Source: Kytococcus schroeteri
Lineage (GTDB): Bacteria > Actinomycetota > Actinomycetes > Actinomycetales > Dermatophilaceae
Length of the DNA: 64,000 bases
Direction of reading: 5' to 3'
Assembly (NCBI RefSeq): GCF_042433515.1
Contig: NZ_JBHLVH010000006.1
Span: forward strand, 11,037 to 75,036
The notes beneath the pieces were generated by a model that was not told the origin of the DNA, ran no database searches, and saw nothing but the letters and a program-made list of their open reading frames with translations. A program made the translations under genes and the position numbers. Shown here one piece after another: positions 33,009 through 39,775 of the stretch. Within the stretch, counting starts at the first letter, position 1. Each line of letters starts with the position of its first letter.

Positions 33009-34370
33009 ATGCAGCACACACGATCCAGAACCGTCCTGATGGCCATGACAGCGGGCTCCCTCTTCGCCATGTTCTTCGGCGCGGGGAACCTCGTGTTCCC
33101 ACCGATGCTGGGGGCGCAGGCCGGAGACGGGTTCGCACCCGCCCTCCTGGGCTTCATGCTCTCGGCCGTGGCCCTGCCGATCCTGGCGGTGACGGCCGTG
33201 GCCGTCACCGGCGGCGACATCCTGCACCTCACCTCCCGGGGAGGCCGCGTGTTCGGCGTGCTGTTCCCGGTGCTGGTGTACCTGTCCATCGGCGCCAGCT
33301 ACGCGCTGCCGCGCACCGGCGCGGTGAGCTACGCCGCGAGCGTCCCGCCGCTCACCGGCACCGACTCGTGGACCGCCAAGGCCGTCTTCGCCGTGGTGTT
33401 CTTCGGCCTCACCTACCTGCTGGCCCTCAACCCCGACGGCATCATCGACACCATCGGCCGCTACCTCACCCCAGCCCTGCTGGGGCTCATGGTGCTGCTG
33501 GTGACCCTCTCGCTGGTGCGCATGGAGCGCCAGCCCGCCGCGGCCTCCGCCGACTACGCCGACCAGCCGTTCGTCTCCGGCTTCCTGCAGGGCTACCTGA
33601 CGATGGACTCCCTGGCCGCCCTGGCACTGGGCATCGTCGTCATCACCACCCTCACCCACGCCGGCATCGAGCCGGGCCGCCGCCTGCTGCGCAGTGTCTC
33701 GGTGGCCGGTCTGCTCGCCGGCCTGATGCTGGGCGCGGTCTACCTGGGCCTGGCCCTCATCGGGCAGCGCCTGCCGGACGGGCAGGGGTACACCGACGGG
33801 GCGAGCATGCTCTCCGAGGCCGCCCACCAGACCATGGGCCCGACCGGCACGGTGGTGTTCGCGCTCATCGTGATCCTGGCCTGCCTCACCACCTCGGTGG
33901 GCCTGCTGGGCGCCACCTCGTCGTTCTTCGCCCGCCTTGTGCCGGCCGTCTCCTACCGCACGTGGGCGATCGTCTTCAGCCTCGTCTCGCTGGCGATCTC
34001 CACGCTGGGCCTGGAGCAGGTGATCGAGGTGGCGGCACCCATCATCGGCTTCCTGTACCCGCCGGCGATGGCGCTGATCCTGCTGGTGCTCGTGGAGGCC
34101 GCCCTGCGGCTCCGCCTGCACCTGGCCTACGTGCTCGCGCTGGCGGTGGCCCTGGTGTGGTCGGCCGTCATGACGCTCGTCGGGCTGGGATGGGGCGCCT
34201 CGGCCCTCGAGCCGCTCATCAGCTGGTCGCCGGGCCACGCCCAGCAGCTCGGGTGGGTGCTGCCCACCCTGGTGGCGGCCGTGGTGGGCGCGGTGCTCGA
34301 CCGGGTGCGCGGGGTCCCGGAGCGTGCCGCCCGCCCGGACACGGCGCGAACCGAGCCGGCCACCGCCTGA
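33009..34370 (+). CDS. brnQ: Branched-chain amino acid:cation symporter, BrnQ/LIVCS family
   Basis: A 453-residue carrier with about twelve transmembrane helices. The N-terminal AGSLFAMFFGAGNLVFPPML is diagnostic for BrnQ, which imports Leu, Ile and Val with Na+ or H+. SIGASYALPRTGAVSY, TMDSLAALALGIVVI and AAPIIGFLYPPAMALI are further family stretches. I start at the ATG at 33009, after GGAAAGAG; an in-frame ATG at 32973 falls inside a TATGGT -10-like hexamer and is unlikely. Single-gene unit followed by a terminator shared with the convergent tRNA. Confidence 0.95.
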   Translation: MQHTRSRTVLMAMTAGSLFAMFFGAGNLVFPPMLGAQAGDGFAPALLGFMLSAVALPILAVTAVAVTGGDILHLTSRGGRVFGVLFPVLVYLSIGASYALPRTGAVSYAASVPPLTGTDSWTAKAVFAVVFFGLTYLLALNPDGIIDTIGRYLTPALLGLMVLLVTLSLVRMERQPAAASADYADQPFVSGFLQGYLTMDSLAALALGIVVITTLTHAGIEPGRRLLRSVSVAGLLAGLMLGAVYLGLALIGQRLPDGQGYTDGASMLSEAAHQTMGPTGTVVFALIVILACLTTSVGLLGATSSFFARLVPAVSYRTWAIVFSLVSLAISTLGLEQVIEVAAPIIGFLYPPAMALILLVLVEAALRLRLHLAYVLALAVALVWSAVMTLVGLGWGASALEPLISWSPGHAQQLGWVLPTLVAAVVGAVLDRVRGVPERAARPDTARTEPATA

Positions 34371-34495
34371 GCGCGGCACCCGCATCGGGGCAGGGTCCGG
34401 TTGGCCCGGGGTGACGACGCCCACAGCGTGCGACACCCCGGGCGATGTGGACCCACCCCCCGGAGCAGCACTTGCGGGCCACGGCCCGCGCACGA

Positions 34496-34527
34496 CGAAG
34501 GCCCCCTCCGTGCGGAGGGGGCCTTCG
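34496..34527. terminator. Bidirectional terminator between brnQ and tRNA-Ala
   Basis: CGAAGGCCCCCTCC (34496-34509) pairs perfectly with 34514-34527 across a four-base loop. It lies 10 bases beyond the tRNA 3' end on the minus strand and downstream of brnQ on the plus strand. Confidence 0.85.
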
Positions 34528-34536
34528 TGTCACCGG

Positions 34537-34609
34537 TGGAGCTAAGGGGATTCGAACCCCTGACCTTCTCATTGCGAACGAGACGCGCTACCAACTGCGC
34601 CATAGCCCC
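34537..34609 (-). tRNA. tRNA-Ala, anticodon CGC
   Basis: A 73-base cloverleaf read on the minus strand: acceptor GGGGCTA pairs with TAGCTCC, D arm GCGCAGTTGGTAGCGC, anticodon loop TTCGCAA (anticodon CGC, reading GCG), T arm AGGGGTTCGAATCCCCT, discriminator A. The 3' CCA is not encoded. GCG codons are frequent in a genome this GC-rich. Confidence 0.97.
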
Positions 34610-34623
34610 GTGTGCGACCGCCG

Positions 34624-34653
34624 ACTATAGCAACTGTCCGGACGGTGGGCCAA
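34624..34653 (-). promoter_or_regulatory. Promoter of tRNA-Ala
   Basis: TTGGCC (34653-34648) and TATAGT (34629-34624) are separated by 18 bases on the minus strand, 14 bases upstream of the tRNA. The -35 element lies in the first unit of a GGCCAACGC repeat array. Confidence 0.6.
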
Positions 34654-34687
34654 CGCGGCCAACGCGGCCAACGCGCGGCCAACGCGC
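34648..34687. repeat. Four imperfect tandem GGCCAACGC units
   Basis: GGCCAACGC occurs at 34648, 34657, 34666 and 34677, the last two units extended by GC. The array overlaps the tRNA-Ala promoter and could change its strength through slippage. Confidence 0.75.
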
Positions 34688-34717
34688 GGCCGGCTGCGGG
34701 CCAGCGACCCGCCCCGC

Positions 34718-35491
34718 TCAGCGGCGGGCCGCAGTGCGGCGCTGGGACCGCGGCGCCGCGGTGACCTTGACACCCTTGGGCAGCGGGCGACGCGAGGGCG
34801 CGTGCGTGGGCCGGCCGGGGCGGGCCGGACGCTGCGCACGAGTCGGGGCCGAGGACCGACCACGGCGGGCCGCCACGGAGCGCGAGCGCCCGGAGGCCGA
34901 CCGGCCACCGGCGGGCACCTCCCGGGCCCCGCGGCGCACACCGGTGATGCGCAGCCCGGTGCCGCGCAGCTGCATCTCGGCGCACTTGCGCGACCAGGCC
35001 ACGGTGGCGGCGAACCCGAGCACGAACAGGGCCACCCAGAACCAGCTCAGCGCTCCCACCAGCGCACCGGCGAGGGAGACCAGCAGGCCCAGGGCGGTGG
35101 CCAGCAGCAGGCCGGCGCGCACGGAGGCGTCGGCAAGCTGGTCGCGCACCGAACCGAGGGTGAAGAGGTCGGCGCCGCGAGCCGCGCGGGCGCGGCGCTC
35201 GGCCTCCCGAGCGTGGGCGCGCGCCACGTCGGCCTCGTCGCGGCGCGGCTTGACGGTGACCGTCGGCTGCAGCTGCGCGGTCGGCGAGACGTGCTGCGCT
35301 GGAGGGTGGTCCAGGTCGCGCGAGCGGGGGTCGGGCATCCGCACCGACTGCTCCAGGGCCTCCATCGCGTCCAGGAAGGCGTCCATGGACTTCACCGTCT
35401 TCACGTGGTCACGTCGCTTCCACCACCACTGAGCACCGAAACCCACCCAGACGAGGACGACGAGCACGAGGACGAGGAGGCTGGGCGGCAT
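34718..35491 (-). CDS. SepX/GlpR-like actinobacterial cell-division membrane protein
   Basis: A 257-residue protein. A transmembrane helix at the extreme N-terminus (LLVLVLVVLVWVGFGAQWWW) precedes a cytoplasmic linker with HVKTVKSMDAFLDAMEALEQ. A pair of helices at about 125-165 follows, and then a long Arg/Pro/Ser-rich basic tail. In actinobacteria the gene after rimJ downstream of galU encodes GlpR/SepX, a membrane divisome protein that in corynebacteria binds the MoeA-like Glp. Position and topology support the call; sequence similarity of the family is low. A leaderless promoter starts the gene. Confidence 0.7.
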   Translation of the reverse strand: MPPSLLVLVLVVLVWVGFGAQWWWKRRDHVKTVKSMDAFLDAMEALEQSVRMPDPRSRDLDHPPAQHVSPTAQLQPTVTVKPRRDEADVARAHAREAERRARAARGADLFTLGSVRDQLADASVRAGLLLATALGLLVSLAGALVGALSWFWVALFVLGFAATVAWSRKCAEMQLRGTGLRITGVRRGAREVPAGGRSASGRSRSVAARRGRSSAPTRAQRPARPGRPTHAPSRRPLPKGVKVTAAPRSQRRTAARR

Positions 35492-35497
35492 GGCCGC

Positions 35498-35503
35498 AGT
35501 CTA
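35498..35503 (-). promoter_or_regulatory. -10 hexamer TAGACT, leaderless promoter
   Basis: It ends six bases before the ATG of the SepX/GlpR-like gene at 35491. Confidence 0.55.
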
Positions 35504-35570
35504 GAAACACAACGGTGTGATTCACAGGGGCAACACACGTCCTCGACCCCAACGGAGAGTGAACATCCGG

Positions 35571-36191
35571 TCACGGTTCGCGCACCACCCCGGACGGTCC
35601 CCACTCCGGGGCCGTCACGGCGAAGACGCGGTGGTCGCGCCACGCCCCGTCGATGAACACCGCGGCCCGCCGCAGCCCCTCCTCGCGCAGGCCGAGGGCC
35701 CCCACCATCGCCAGGGAGGTGGCGTTGTCCACGGCCACCGCCACCTCCACACGGTGCAGGCCCACCGGCCCGAGCGCGTGGTCCAGAGCAAGCCGCAGCG
35801 CGGTGCGCCCCACACCCCGACCGGTCACCGCACTGTCCACCCAGTACCCCGCCGAGGCCGACCGGTGCCCACCCCACCGGATGTCGTCGAGCACCATCTC
35901 GCCGGCGAGCTCGCCGCGGTACTCGACGCCCCAGTGCAGCGCCGCCCCGGAGAGCGCCTCCGGGCGGGCGCGACGCACCATCCGGTGGAAGGCCGCCCGC
36001 ACCGGCGGCACCGCCCCCAGCCCGGGGGCGTCCGGGTCGTCGGCCGTGCCCGGGGTGAGGTGCCCGAGGTTGGCGCGCCGCAGCCGCAGGTAGGCCGGCC
36101 AGTCGCCCCGCACCAGGGGGCGGAGCCGCACCACCTCGCCGGCCGGAGTGAGCCCCTCGGGGCACACGGGCCAGGCGACGGTGCGGGCCAC
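35571..36191 (-). CDS. GNAT family N-acetyltransferase (RimJ/RimL-like)
   Basis: A 206-residue acetyltransferase. GEVVRLRPLVRGDWPAYLRL starts the domain, and the acetyl-CoA site appears as VDSAVTGRGVGRTALRLAL (the Q/RxxGxG/A loop). It is followed by HRVEVAVAVDNATSLAMVGA and LGLREEGLRRAAVFIDG, which define the RimJ group that acetylates protein N-termini or other amines. It lies 20 bases downstream of galU and is probably cotranscribed. No good ribosome site precedes the chosen GTG at 36191, so the exact start is uncertain. Confidence 0.85.
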   Translation of the reverse strand: MARTVAWPVCPEGLTPAGEVVRLRPLVRGDWPAYLRLRRANLGHLTPGTADDPDAPGLGAVPPVRAAFHRMVRRARPEALSGAALHWGVEYRGELAGEMVLDDIRWGGHRSASAGYWVDSAVTGRGVGRTALRLALDHALGPVGLHRVEVAVAVDNATSLAMVGALGLREEGLRRAAVFIDGAWRDHRVFAVTAPEWGPSGVVREP

Positions 36192-36211
36192 GGTCGTACG
36201 GAGGCGGGCGC

Positions 36212-37132
36212 TCAGGCGTCGGTGGTCGGGACGTCCAGACCCTGCACGTACTCGCGCAGCCAGGCGTCGAACTCCTCGCCGAACTCGCCGTGCCGGCGGC
36301 CCAGACGCACCACGGCCTTGAGGTAGTCCAGGCGGTCGCCGGTGTCGTACCGGTCGCCGCGGAAGACCACGCCCCACACCCCGGCGCCCTCACCGGTGGC
36401 GGTGGCGCGCTCCTGCAGGGCGTCGGTCAGCTGGATCTCGTTGCCACGACCCGGGGGCAGGTCCTCCAGCACGTCGAAGATGCTCGGGTCCAGCACGTAG
36501 CGGCCGATGATGGCCAGGTTGCTCGGCGCGTCGGCCGGGTCCGGCTTCTCCACCAGCCCGGTCACCTTCACCACGCCGTCGGCGTCGGGCTCGCCCTCGA
36601 TGGCCGCGCAGCCGTACAGGTTGACCTGGTCGGCCGGCACCTCCATCAGGGCCACGACGCAGCCGCCGCGCTCCTGCTGCACCTCCATCATCTGCTCCAG
36701 GAGGTGGTCCCCGGCGCCGATGAGGTCGTCGCCCAGCAGCACCGCGAACGGCTCGTCGCCCACGTGCGGGCGGCCGCAGAGCACGGCATGGCCCAGGCCC
36801 TTGGGCTCACCCTGGCGCACGAAGTGGGGGCTGCCCATCTCGTTGGACTTCTGCACCCGGCGCAGGCGCAGGTCGTCGCCCTTCTTCTCCAGGGCCTTCT
36901 CGAGCTCCCAGTGGCGGTCGAAGTGGTCCTCCAGCGCGCCCTTGTTGCGGCCGGTCACCATCACCACGTTGCCCACGCCGGCGCGCACGGCCTCCTCCAC
37001 CACGTACTGGATGGCGGGCTTGTCCACCACCGGCAGCATCTCCTTGGGGATGGCCTTGGTGGCGGGCAGGAAGCGGGTCCCCAGACCCGCCACGGGGATC
37101 ACGGCCTTGCGGACCGGGCGTCGCGTCGTCAT
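36212..37132 (-). CDS. galU: UTP-glucose-1-phosphate uridylyltransferase
   Basis: A 306-residue enzyme making UDP-glucose from UTP and glucose-1-phosphate for cell-envelope sugars. The nucleotide-binding start AVIPVAGLGTRFLPATKAIP is followed by KEMLPVVDKPAIQYVVEEA. VLLGDDLIG carries the metal-binding Asp, GLVEKP the sugar-binding segment, and GNEIQLTDAL completes the active site. The ATG at 37132 follows a TACTGT hexamer by six bases (leaderless). It is divergent from FTHF cyclo-ligase, and rimJ follows directly without the glp gene usually found there. Confidence 0.96.
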   Translation of the reverse strand: MTTRRPVRKAVIPVAGLGTRFLPATKAIPKEMLPVVDKPAIQYVVEEAVRAGVGNVVMVTGRNKGALEDHFDRHWELEKALEKKGDDLRLRRVQKSNEMGSPHFVRQGEPKGLGHAVLCGRPHVGDEPFAVLLGDDLIGAGDHLLEQMMEVQQERGGCVVALMEVPADQVNLYGCAAIEGEPDADGVVKVTGLVEKPDPADAPSNLAIIGRYVLDPSIFDVLEDLPPGRGNEIQLTDALQERATATGEGAGVWGVVFRGDRYDTGDRLDYLKAVVRLGRRHGEFGEEFDAWLREYVQGLDVPTTDA

Positions 37133-37138
37133 GGGCCC

Positions 37139-37144
37139 ACAGTA
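37139..37144 (-). promoter_or_regulatory. -10 hexamer TACTGT of galU, leaderless
   Basis: It ends six bases before the galU ATG on the minus strand. Confidence 0.5.
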
Positions 37145-37220
37145 GGCGACCCGGCCGGGCCCCGCCCGTCCCACCGGGGGACGGAGCCGTCTCGGGGCGG
37201 GTCCGCCGCGGGGTCGGCGG

Positions 37221-37226
37221 GATACT
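37221..37226 (+). promoter_or_regulatory. -10-like hexamer GATACT, leaderless promoter
   Basis: It ends six bases before the ATG at 37233; the first position differs from the TANNNT consensus. Confidence 0.4.
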
Positions 37227-37232
37227 GCCTGC

Positions 37233-37853
37233 ATGGCCACCGACCTGCCCCTGGAGCTGCCCGCCGACAAGAAGGAGGCACGCCGCGTGGTGCGGGCCGC
37301 ACGCCGCGAGTGGGCCGCGTGCGAACGGCACGCCGCGGACGGCGCCGCCCTGGCGCGCCACGGCATCGAGCTGGTGCGGGGCGAGGGGGCGCGGACGGTG
37401 ACGCTGTTCACCGCCTGGCGTACCGAGCCGCCCACCGCCGCCCTGACCCGTGCCCTGCTGGACGAGGGGGTGCGCGTGCTCGTGCCGCTGACGCTGCCCG
37501 ACCTCTCGCTGGACTGGGCGGAGGTGCGGGGCCTTCCCGCGGGTGACGTGGTGGCGGACGACGCGGTGGGGCTCGGTCCCGCGATGGGGCTCGACGGCAT
37601 CGCGGAGGCCGACCTGGTGCTCACCCCGGGGCTGGCCGTGGACCGAGCGGGGATGCGCCTGGGCCAGGGCGGCGGCTGCTACGACCGCACCCTGCCGCGG
37701 CGTCGCGAGGGGGTGCGGGTGGTGACCCTGCTGCACGACGTCGAGCTGGTGGACCGCGTGCCGCACGAGGCGCACGACCTGCCGGTGGACGGGGTGCTGC
37801 GGCCGGCCGGGACCACCTGGTTCGGCGGCGGGCGGGGCGCGGAGACGCCGTAA
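37233..37853 (+). CDS. 5-formyltetrahydrofolate cyclo-ligase
   Basis: A 206-residue enzyme converting 5-formyl-THF to 5,10-methenyl-THF with ATP. DKKEARRVVRAARRE supplies the N-terminal basic nucleotide-binding residues, LTPGLAVDRAGMRLGQGGG is followed by CYDRTL to form the glycine-rich ATP/Mg site, and DLPVDGVL ends the fold. It is divergent from galU with about 100 bases between, an arrangement shared by many actinobacteria (Rv0992c/Rv0993 in M. tuberculosis). The -10 of the next gene overlaps its stop codon. Confidence 0.93.
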   Translation: MATDLPLELPADKKEARRVVRAARREWAACERHAADGAALARHGIELVRGEGARTVTLFTAWRTEPPTAALTRALLDEGVRVLVPLTLPDLSLDWAEVRGLPAGDVVADDAVGLGPAMGLDGIAEADLVLTPGLAVDRAGMRLGQGGGCYDRTLPRRREGVRVVTLLHDVELVDRVPHEAHDLPVDGVLRPAGTTWFGGGRGAETP

Positions 37854-37856
37854 AAT
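37851..37856 (+). promoter_or_regulatory. -10 hexamer TAAAAT overlapping the cyclo-ligase stop codon
   Basis: The TAA of the hexamer is the stop codon of the preceding gene. It ends seven bases before the ATG at 37864, which has no Shine-Dalgarno sequence. Confidence 0.6.
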
Positions 37857-37863
37857 CCGCCCC

Positions 37864-38079
37864 ATGCCCACCTACTCCTACGCGTGCACGGCGTGCGACA
37901 ACGCCTTCGACGTGAACCAGAAGATGACCGACGACGCCCTCACCACCTGCCCGCAGTGCGAGGGGAAGCTGCGCAAGGTGTACGGCACCGTCGGCGTGAC
38001 CTTCAAGGGCGGCGGCTTCTACCGCACCGACAGCCGTGGCCCCTCCGGTGGCGGGGACTCCGGCGGGTCCGGCGACTGA
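37864..38079 (+). CDS. FmdB-type zinc-ribbon protein, Ruc-like
   Basis: A 71-residue protein. Residues 1-50 form a complete four-cysteine zinc ribbon (YACTACDNAF and TTCPQCEGKLRK); the remaining 20 are a disordered Gly/Ser/Asp tail. In M. tuberculosis the gene in this position (Rv0991c, Ruc), next to FTHF cyclo-ligase, encodes a redox-regulated chaperone of the same build, whose cysteines release zinc on oxidation. Synteny and architecture make this a likely Ruc homologue, but chaperone activity is inferred. It is followed by two hairpins. Confidence 0.8.
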   Translation: MPTYSYACTACDNAFDVNQKMTDDALTTCPQCEGKLRKVYGTVGVTFKGGGFYRTDSRGPSGGGDSGGSGD

Positions 38080-38098
38080 CCGACGACCCATTGGCTGT

Positions 38099-38172
38099 GG
38101 AGGGGGAACACTCCCCCTCCCGGCATCCACAGGCGGCCCGGCTCCCCCACACACGCGGAGGAGCCGGGCCGC
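38099..38172. terminator. Two consecutive hairpins after the Ruc-like gene
   Basis: GGAGGGGGA (38099-38107) pairs with 38112-38120 around ACAC. GCGGCCCGGCTCC (38133-38145) pairs perfectly with 38160-38172. Together they separate the zinc-ribbon gene from the SAF-domain gene. Confidence 0.75.
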
Positions 38173-38207
38173 GACGCTCCTCCCGGACGACACCCGGAGG
38201 AGGACCC

Positions 38208-38933
38208 ATGGACCTGCTGCGCCGCCTGCGCCGACGCGACCGCACTCCCGCCACGAGCGACCGCCCGGCGGCCCACCGCGTGCGCCGATGGCGGCGCGCG
38301 GGGGCCGTCGCCTGCGCGGCCCTGGCCGTGGGCACGGGGGTGCAGGCCGTGGCACCACCCCCGCCGGAGACCGCCCGTGCAGTGGTGGCGGCCGGCGACG
38401 TGGCCCCCGGCACCCCCTTGGCCGAGGAGCACCTCGAGGAGGTGGAGCTGCCGCAGGACGCGGTCACCTGGTCGCCGGTCGGGGCGGACGCACTGGTGGG
38501 ACGCACAGTGGCCGTGCCGCTGGCGGCCGGCGACCCGGTGACCGAACGGGCGCTGCTGCCCGACGGGCGCCAGGTGCCGGCCGGGCAGGAGCTGGTCTTC
38601 CTCCCGGTGCTCGACCCGCCGGTGCTGCAGGCCGCCGGCAGCGGGTCCACGGTGCGGCTCATCGAGCGGGAGACCGGCCGGACCGTGGCGAGACGGGCCA
38701 CCGTGCGCGGCAGCGTGGCACCCGACCCCGAGTCACCCGATGCGGTGGGTGGGCTGTGGGTGGCGCTCACGCCCGAGGAGTCCGACGCGGTGGCCGGCGC
38801 GGGCGGTGCGGCCACGGGCCTGGACACGCCGGTGGCGGTGGTGCTGGTGGCACCCGCTGGAAAGGGGGCCGGGGCCCTGGGGCCGGACGATCCGGAAAAA
38901 AGTGACGACTCACGCACCAAAGTGGCGGGGTGA
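38208..38933 (+). CDS. SAF-domain membrane-anchored protein (CpaB-like)
   Basis: A 241-residue protein. A basic N-terminus (about 1-38) is followed by one hydrophobic segment (about 38-50) and then an extracytoplasmic SAF domain starting TARAVVAAGDVAPGTPLAEE. The domain is shared by Flp pilus protein CpaB, antifreeze proteins and flagellar chaperone FlgA. The last 30 residues are charged and probably disordered. No pilus genes are adjacent, so a stand-alone envelope role is likely. A strong GGAGGAGG ribosome site lies seven bases before the ATG, unlike the many leaderless genes around it. Confidence 0.8.
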   Translation: MDLLRRLRRRDRTPATSDRPAAHRVRRWRRAGAVACAALAVGTGVQAVAPPPPETARAVVAAGDVAPGTPLAEEHLEEVELPQDAVTWSPVGADALVGRTVAVPLAAGDPVTERALLPDGRQVPAGQELVFLPVLDPPVLQAAGSGSTVRLIERETGRTVARRATVRGSVAPDPESPDAVGGLWVALTPEESDAVAGAGGAATGLDTPVAVVLVAPAGKGAGALGPDDPEKSDDSRTKVAG

Positions 38934-38949
38934 GGGGCCCTGCCCCGGA

Positions 38950-38955
38950 TAGTCT
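38950..38955 (+). promoter_or_regulatory. -10 hexamer TAGTCT of mscL
   Basis: Transcription would start near 38962, giving a leader of about 57 bases that includes the poly-C tract and the AGGAG site. Confidence 0.45.
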
Positions 38956-38986
38956 GCGGGCCTGGACCCCCGCACCCGGTGGTTCA

Positions 38987-38998
38987 CCCCCCCCCCCC
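38987..38998 (+). repeat. Homopolymer of twelve C in the mscL leader
   Basis: An uninterrupted C12 run lies 20 bases before the mscL start codon, between the predicted promoter and the ribosome site. Such tracts change length readily by slipped-strand replication. Confidence 0.9.
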
Positions 38999-39018
38999 AC
39001 AGATTCAGGAGCACCACC

Positions 39019-39396
39019 ATGCAGGGTTTCAAGGACTTCATCATGCGCGGCAACGTCATCGAGCTGGCCGTCGCGGTCGTCATCGGCTCGGCCTTCGCCG
39101 CCGTGGTCAACAAGGTCGTCGAGAACCTCATCAACCCGATCCTCGCCGCCGTCGGTGGCGTGAACGCCGACGGTCTGGGCTTCCGCCTGCGCTCGTCCAA
39201 CCCGGCCACCTTCATGGACTTCGGCGCCATCATCACCGCGCTGATCACCTTCCTGATCACCGCCGCCGTCGTGTACTTCGTGTTCGTGCTGCCGATGAAC
39301 AAGTTCAACGAGCGTCGCGGCCTGGAGGTCCCCGAGACCGACTCCGAGGTGCTCGCCGAGATCCGCGACCTGCTCAAGGCCAACCGCGGGCTGTGA
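39019..39396 (+). CDS. mscL: Large-conductance mechanosensitive channel
   Basis: A 125-residue inner-membrane protein forming a homopentameric pore that opens under membrane tension and protects against hypo-osmotic shock. The N-terminus MQGFKDFIMRGNVIELAVAV and VIGSAFAAVVNKVVENLINP cover the amphipathic helix and TM1 with its Gly/Ala packing motif. TM2 (about 70-95) is followed by the cytoplasmic bundle ending SEVLAEIRDLLKAN. AGGAG precedes the ATG. Single gene, with a C12 tract in its leader and a strong terminator behind it. Confidence 0.97.
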   Translation: MQGFKDFIMRGNVIELAVAVVIGSAFAAVVNKVVENLINPILAAVGGVNADGLGFRLRSSNPATFMDFGAIITALITFLITAAVVYFVFVLPMNKFNERRGLEVPETDSEVLAEIRDLLKANRGL

Positions 39397-39441
39397 GCCC
39401 CCGGCCGGTGACCCGGCCCCGGCGCCGAGCGCCCGCTGACG

Positions 39442-39478
39442 ACGACGCCGCCGCACCCGACAGGTGCGGCGGCGTCGT
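39442..39478. terminator. Terminator downstream of mscL
   Basis: ACGACGCCGCCGCACC (39442-39457) pairs perfectly with 39463-39478 across a five-base loop. It also faces the end of the convergent helicase operon. Confidence 0.85.
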
Positions 39479-39511
39479 GCTGTGCCGGGGAGGGGGCGCG
39501 CCGTGCGGGCG

Positions 39512-39775
39512 TCAGCCCCAGTGGGGCGGGCGGTCCTCCAGCCACCGGCTGTCGGCCGCCGAGAAGGGACGCTCGCTCACCACGCGCCGGGCCCCGGGTG
39601 TGGCGGGGCCGGGAGCGCCCCCGGACACACCACGGGCGGGTCCTGCCGCCGCAGGGCCGGCGCCGGCGGGCTCGTCCTCCGCACCGTCCCGGGTGCGAGG
39701 CGTCGAGTCCTCCCAGTCCACCGCCCCCACCGCCGTGGAGGGGGCGACCACCCGGCGGTGGGCGCGCCGGGTCAT
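39512..39775 (-). CDS. Small hypothetical protein coupled to the DUF4011 gene
   Basis: An 87-residue hydrophilic protein whose ATG overlaps the stop of the large DUF4011 gene (ATGA), so it is translated from the same message. The middle is Ala/Gly/Pro-rich. The C-terminal 20 residues (SERPFSAADSRWLEDRPPHW) look more ordered and could be a docking motif. No family was recognised. The coupling suggests the product works with, or is made at the same level as, the helicase-like protein. Confidence 0.65.
   Translation of the reverse strand: MTRRAHRRVVAPSTAVGAVDWEDSTPRTRDGAEDEPAGAGPAAAGPARGVSGGAPGPATPGARRVVSERPFSAADSRWLEDRPPHWG

Noticed and set aside
35505..35570. Inverted GTGA/TTCAC sequence upstream of the SepX/GlpR-like gene as an operator
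   Set aside because: The half-sites are only four to five bases long, too short to separate from chance in this composition.
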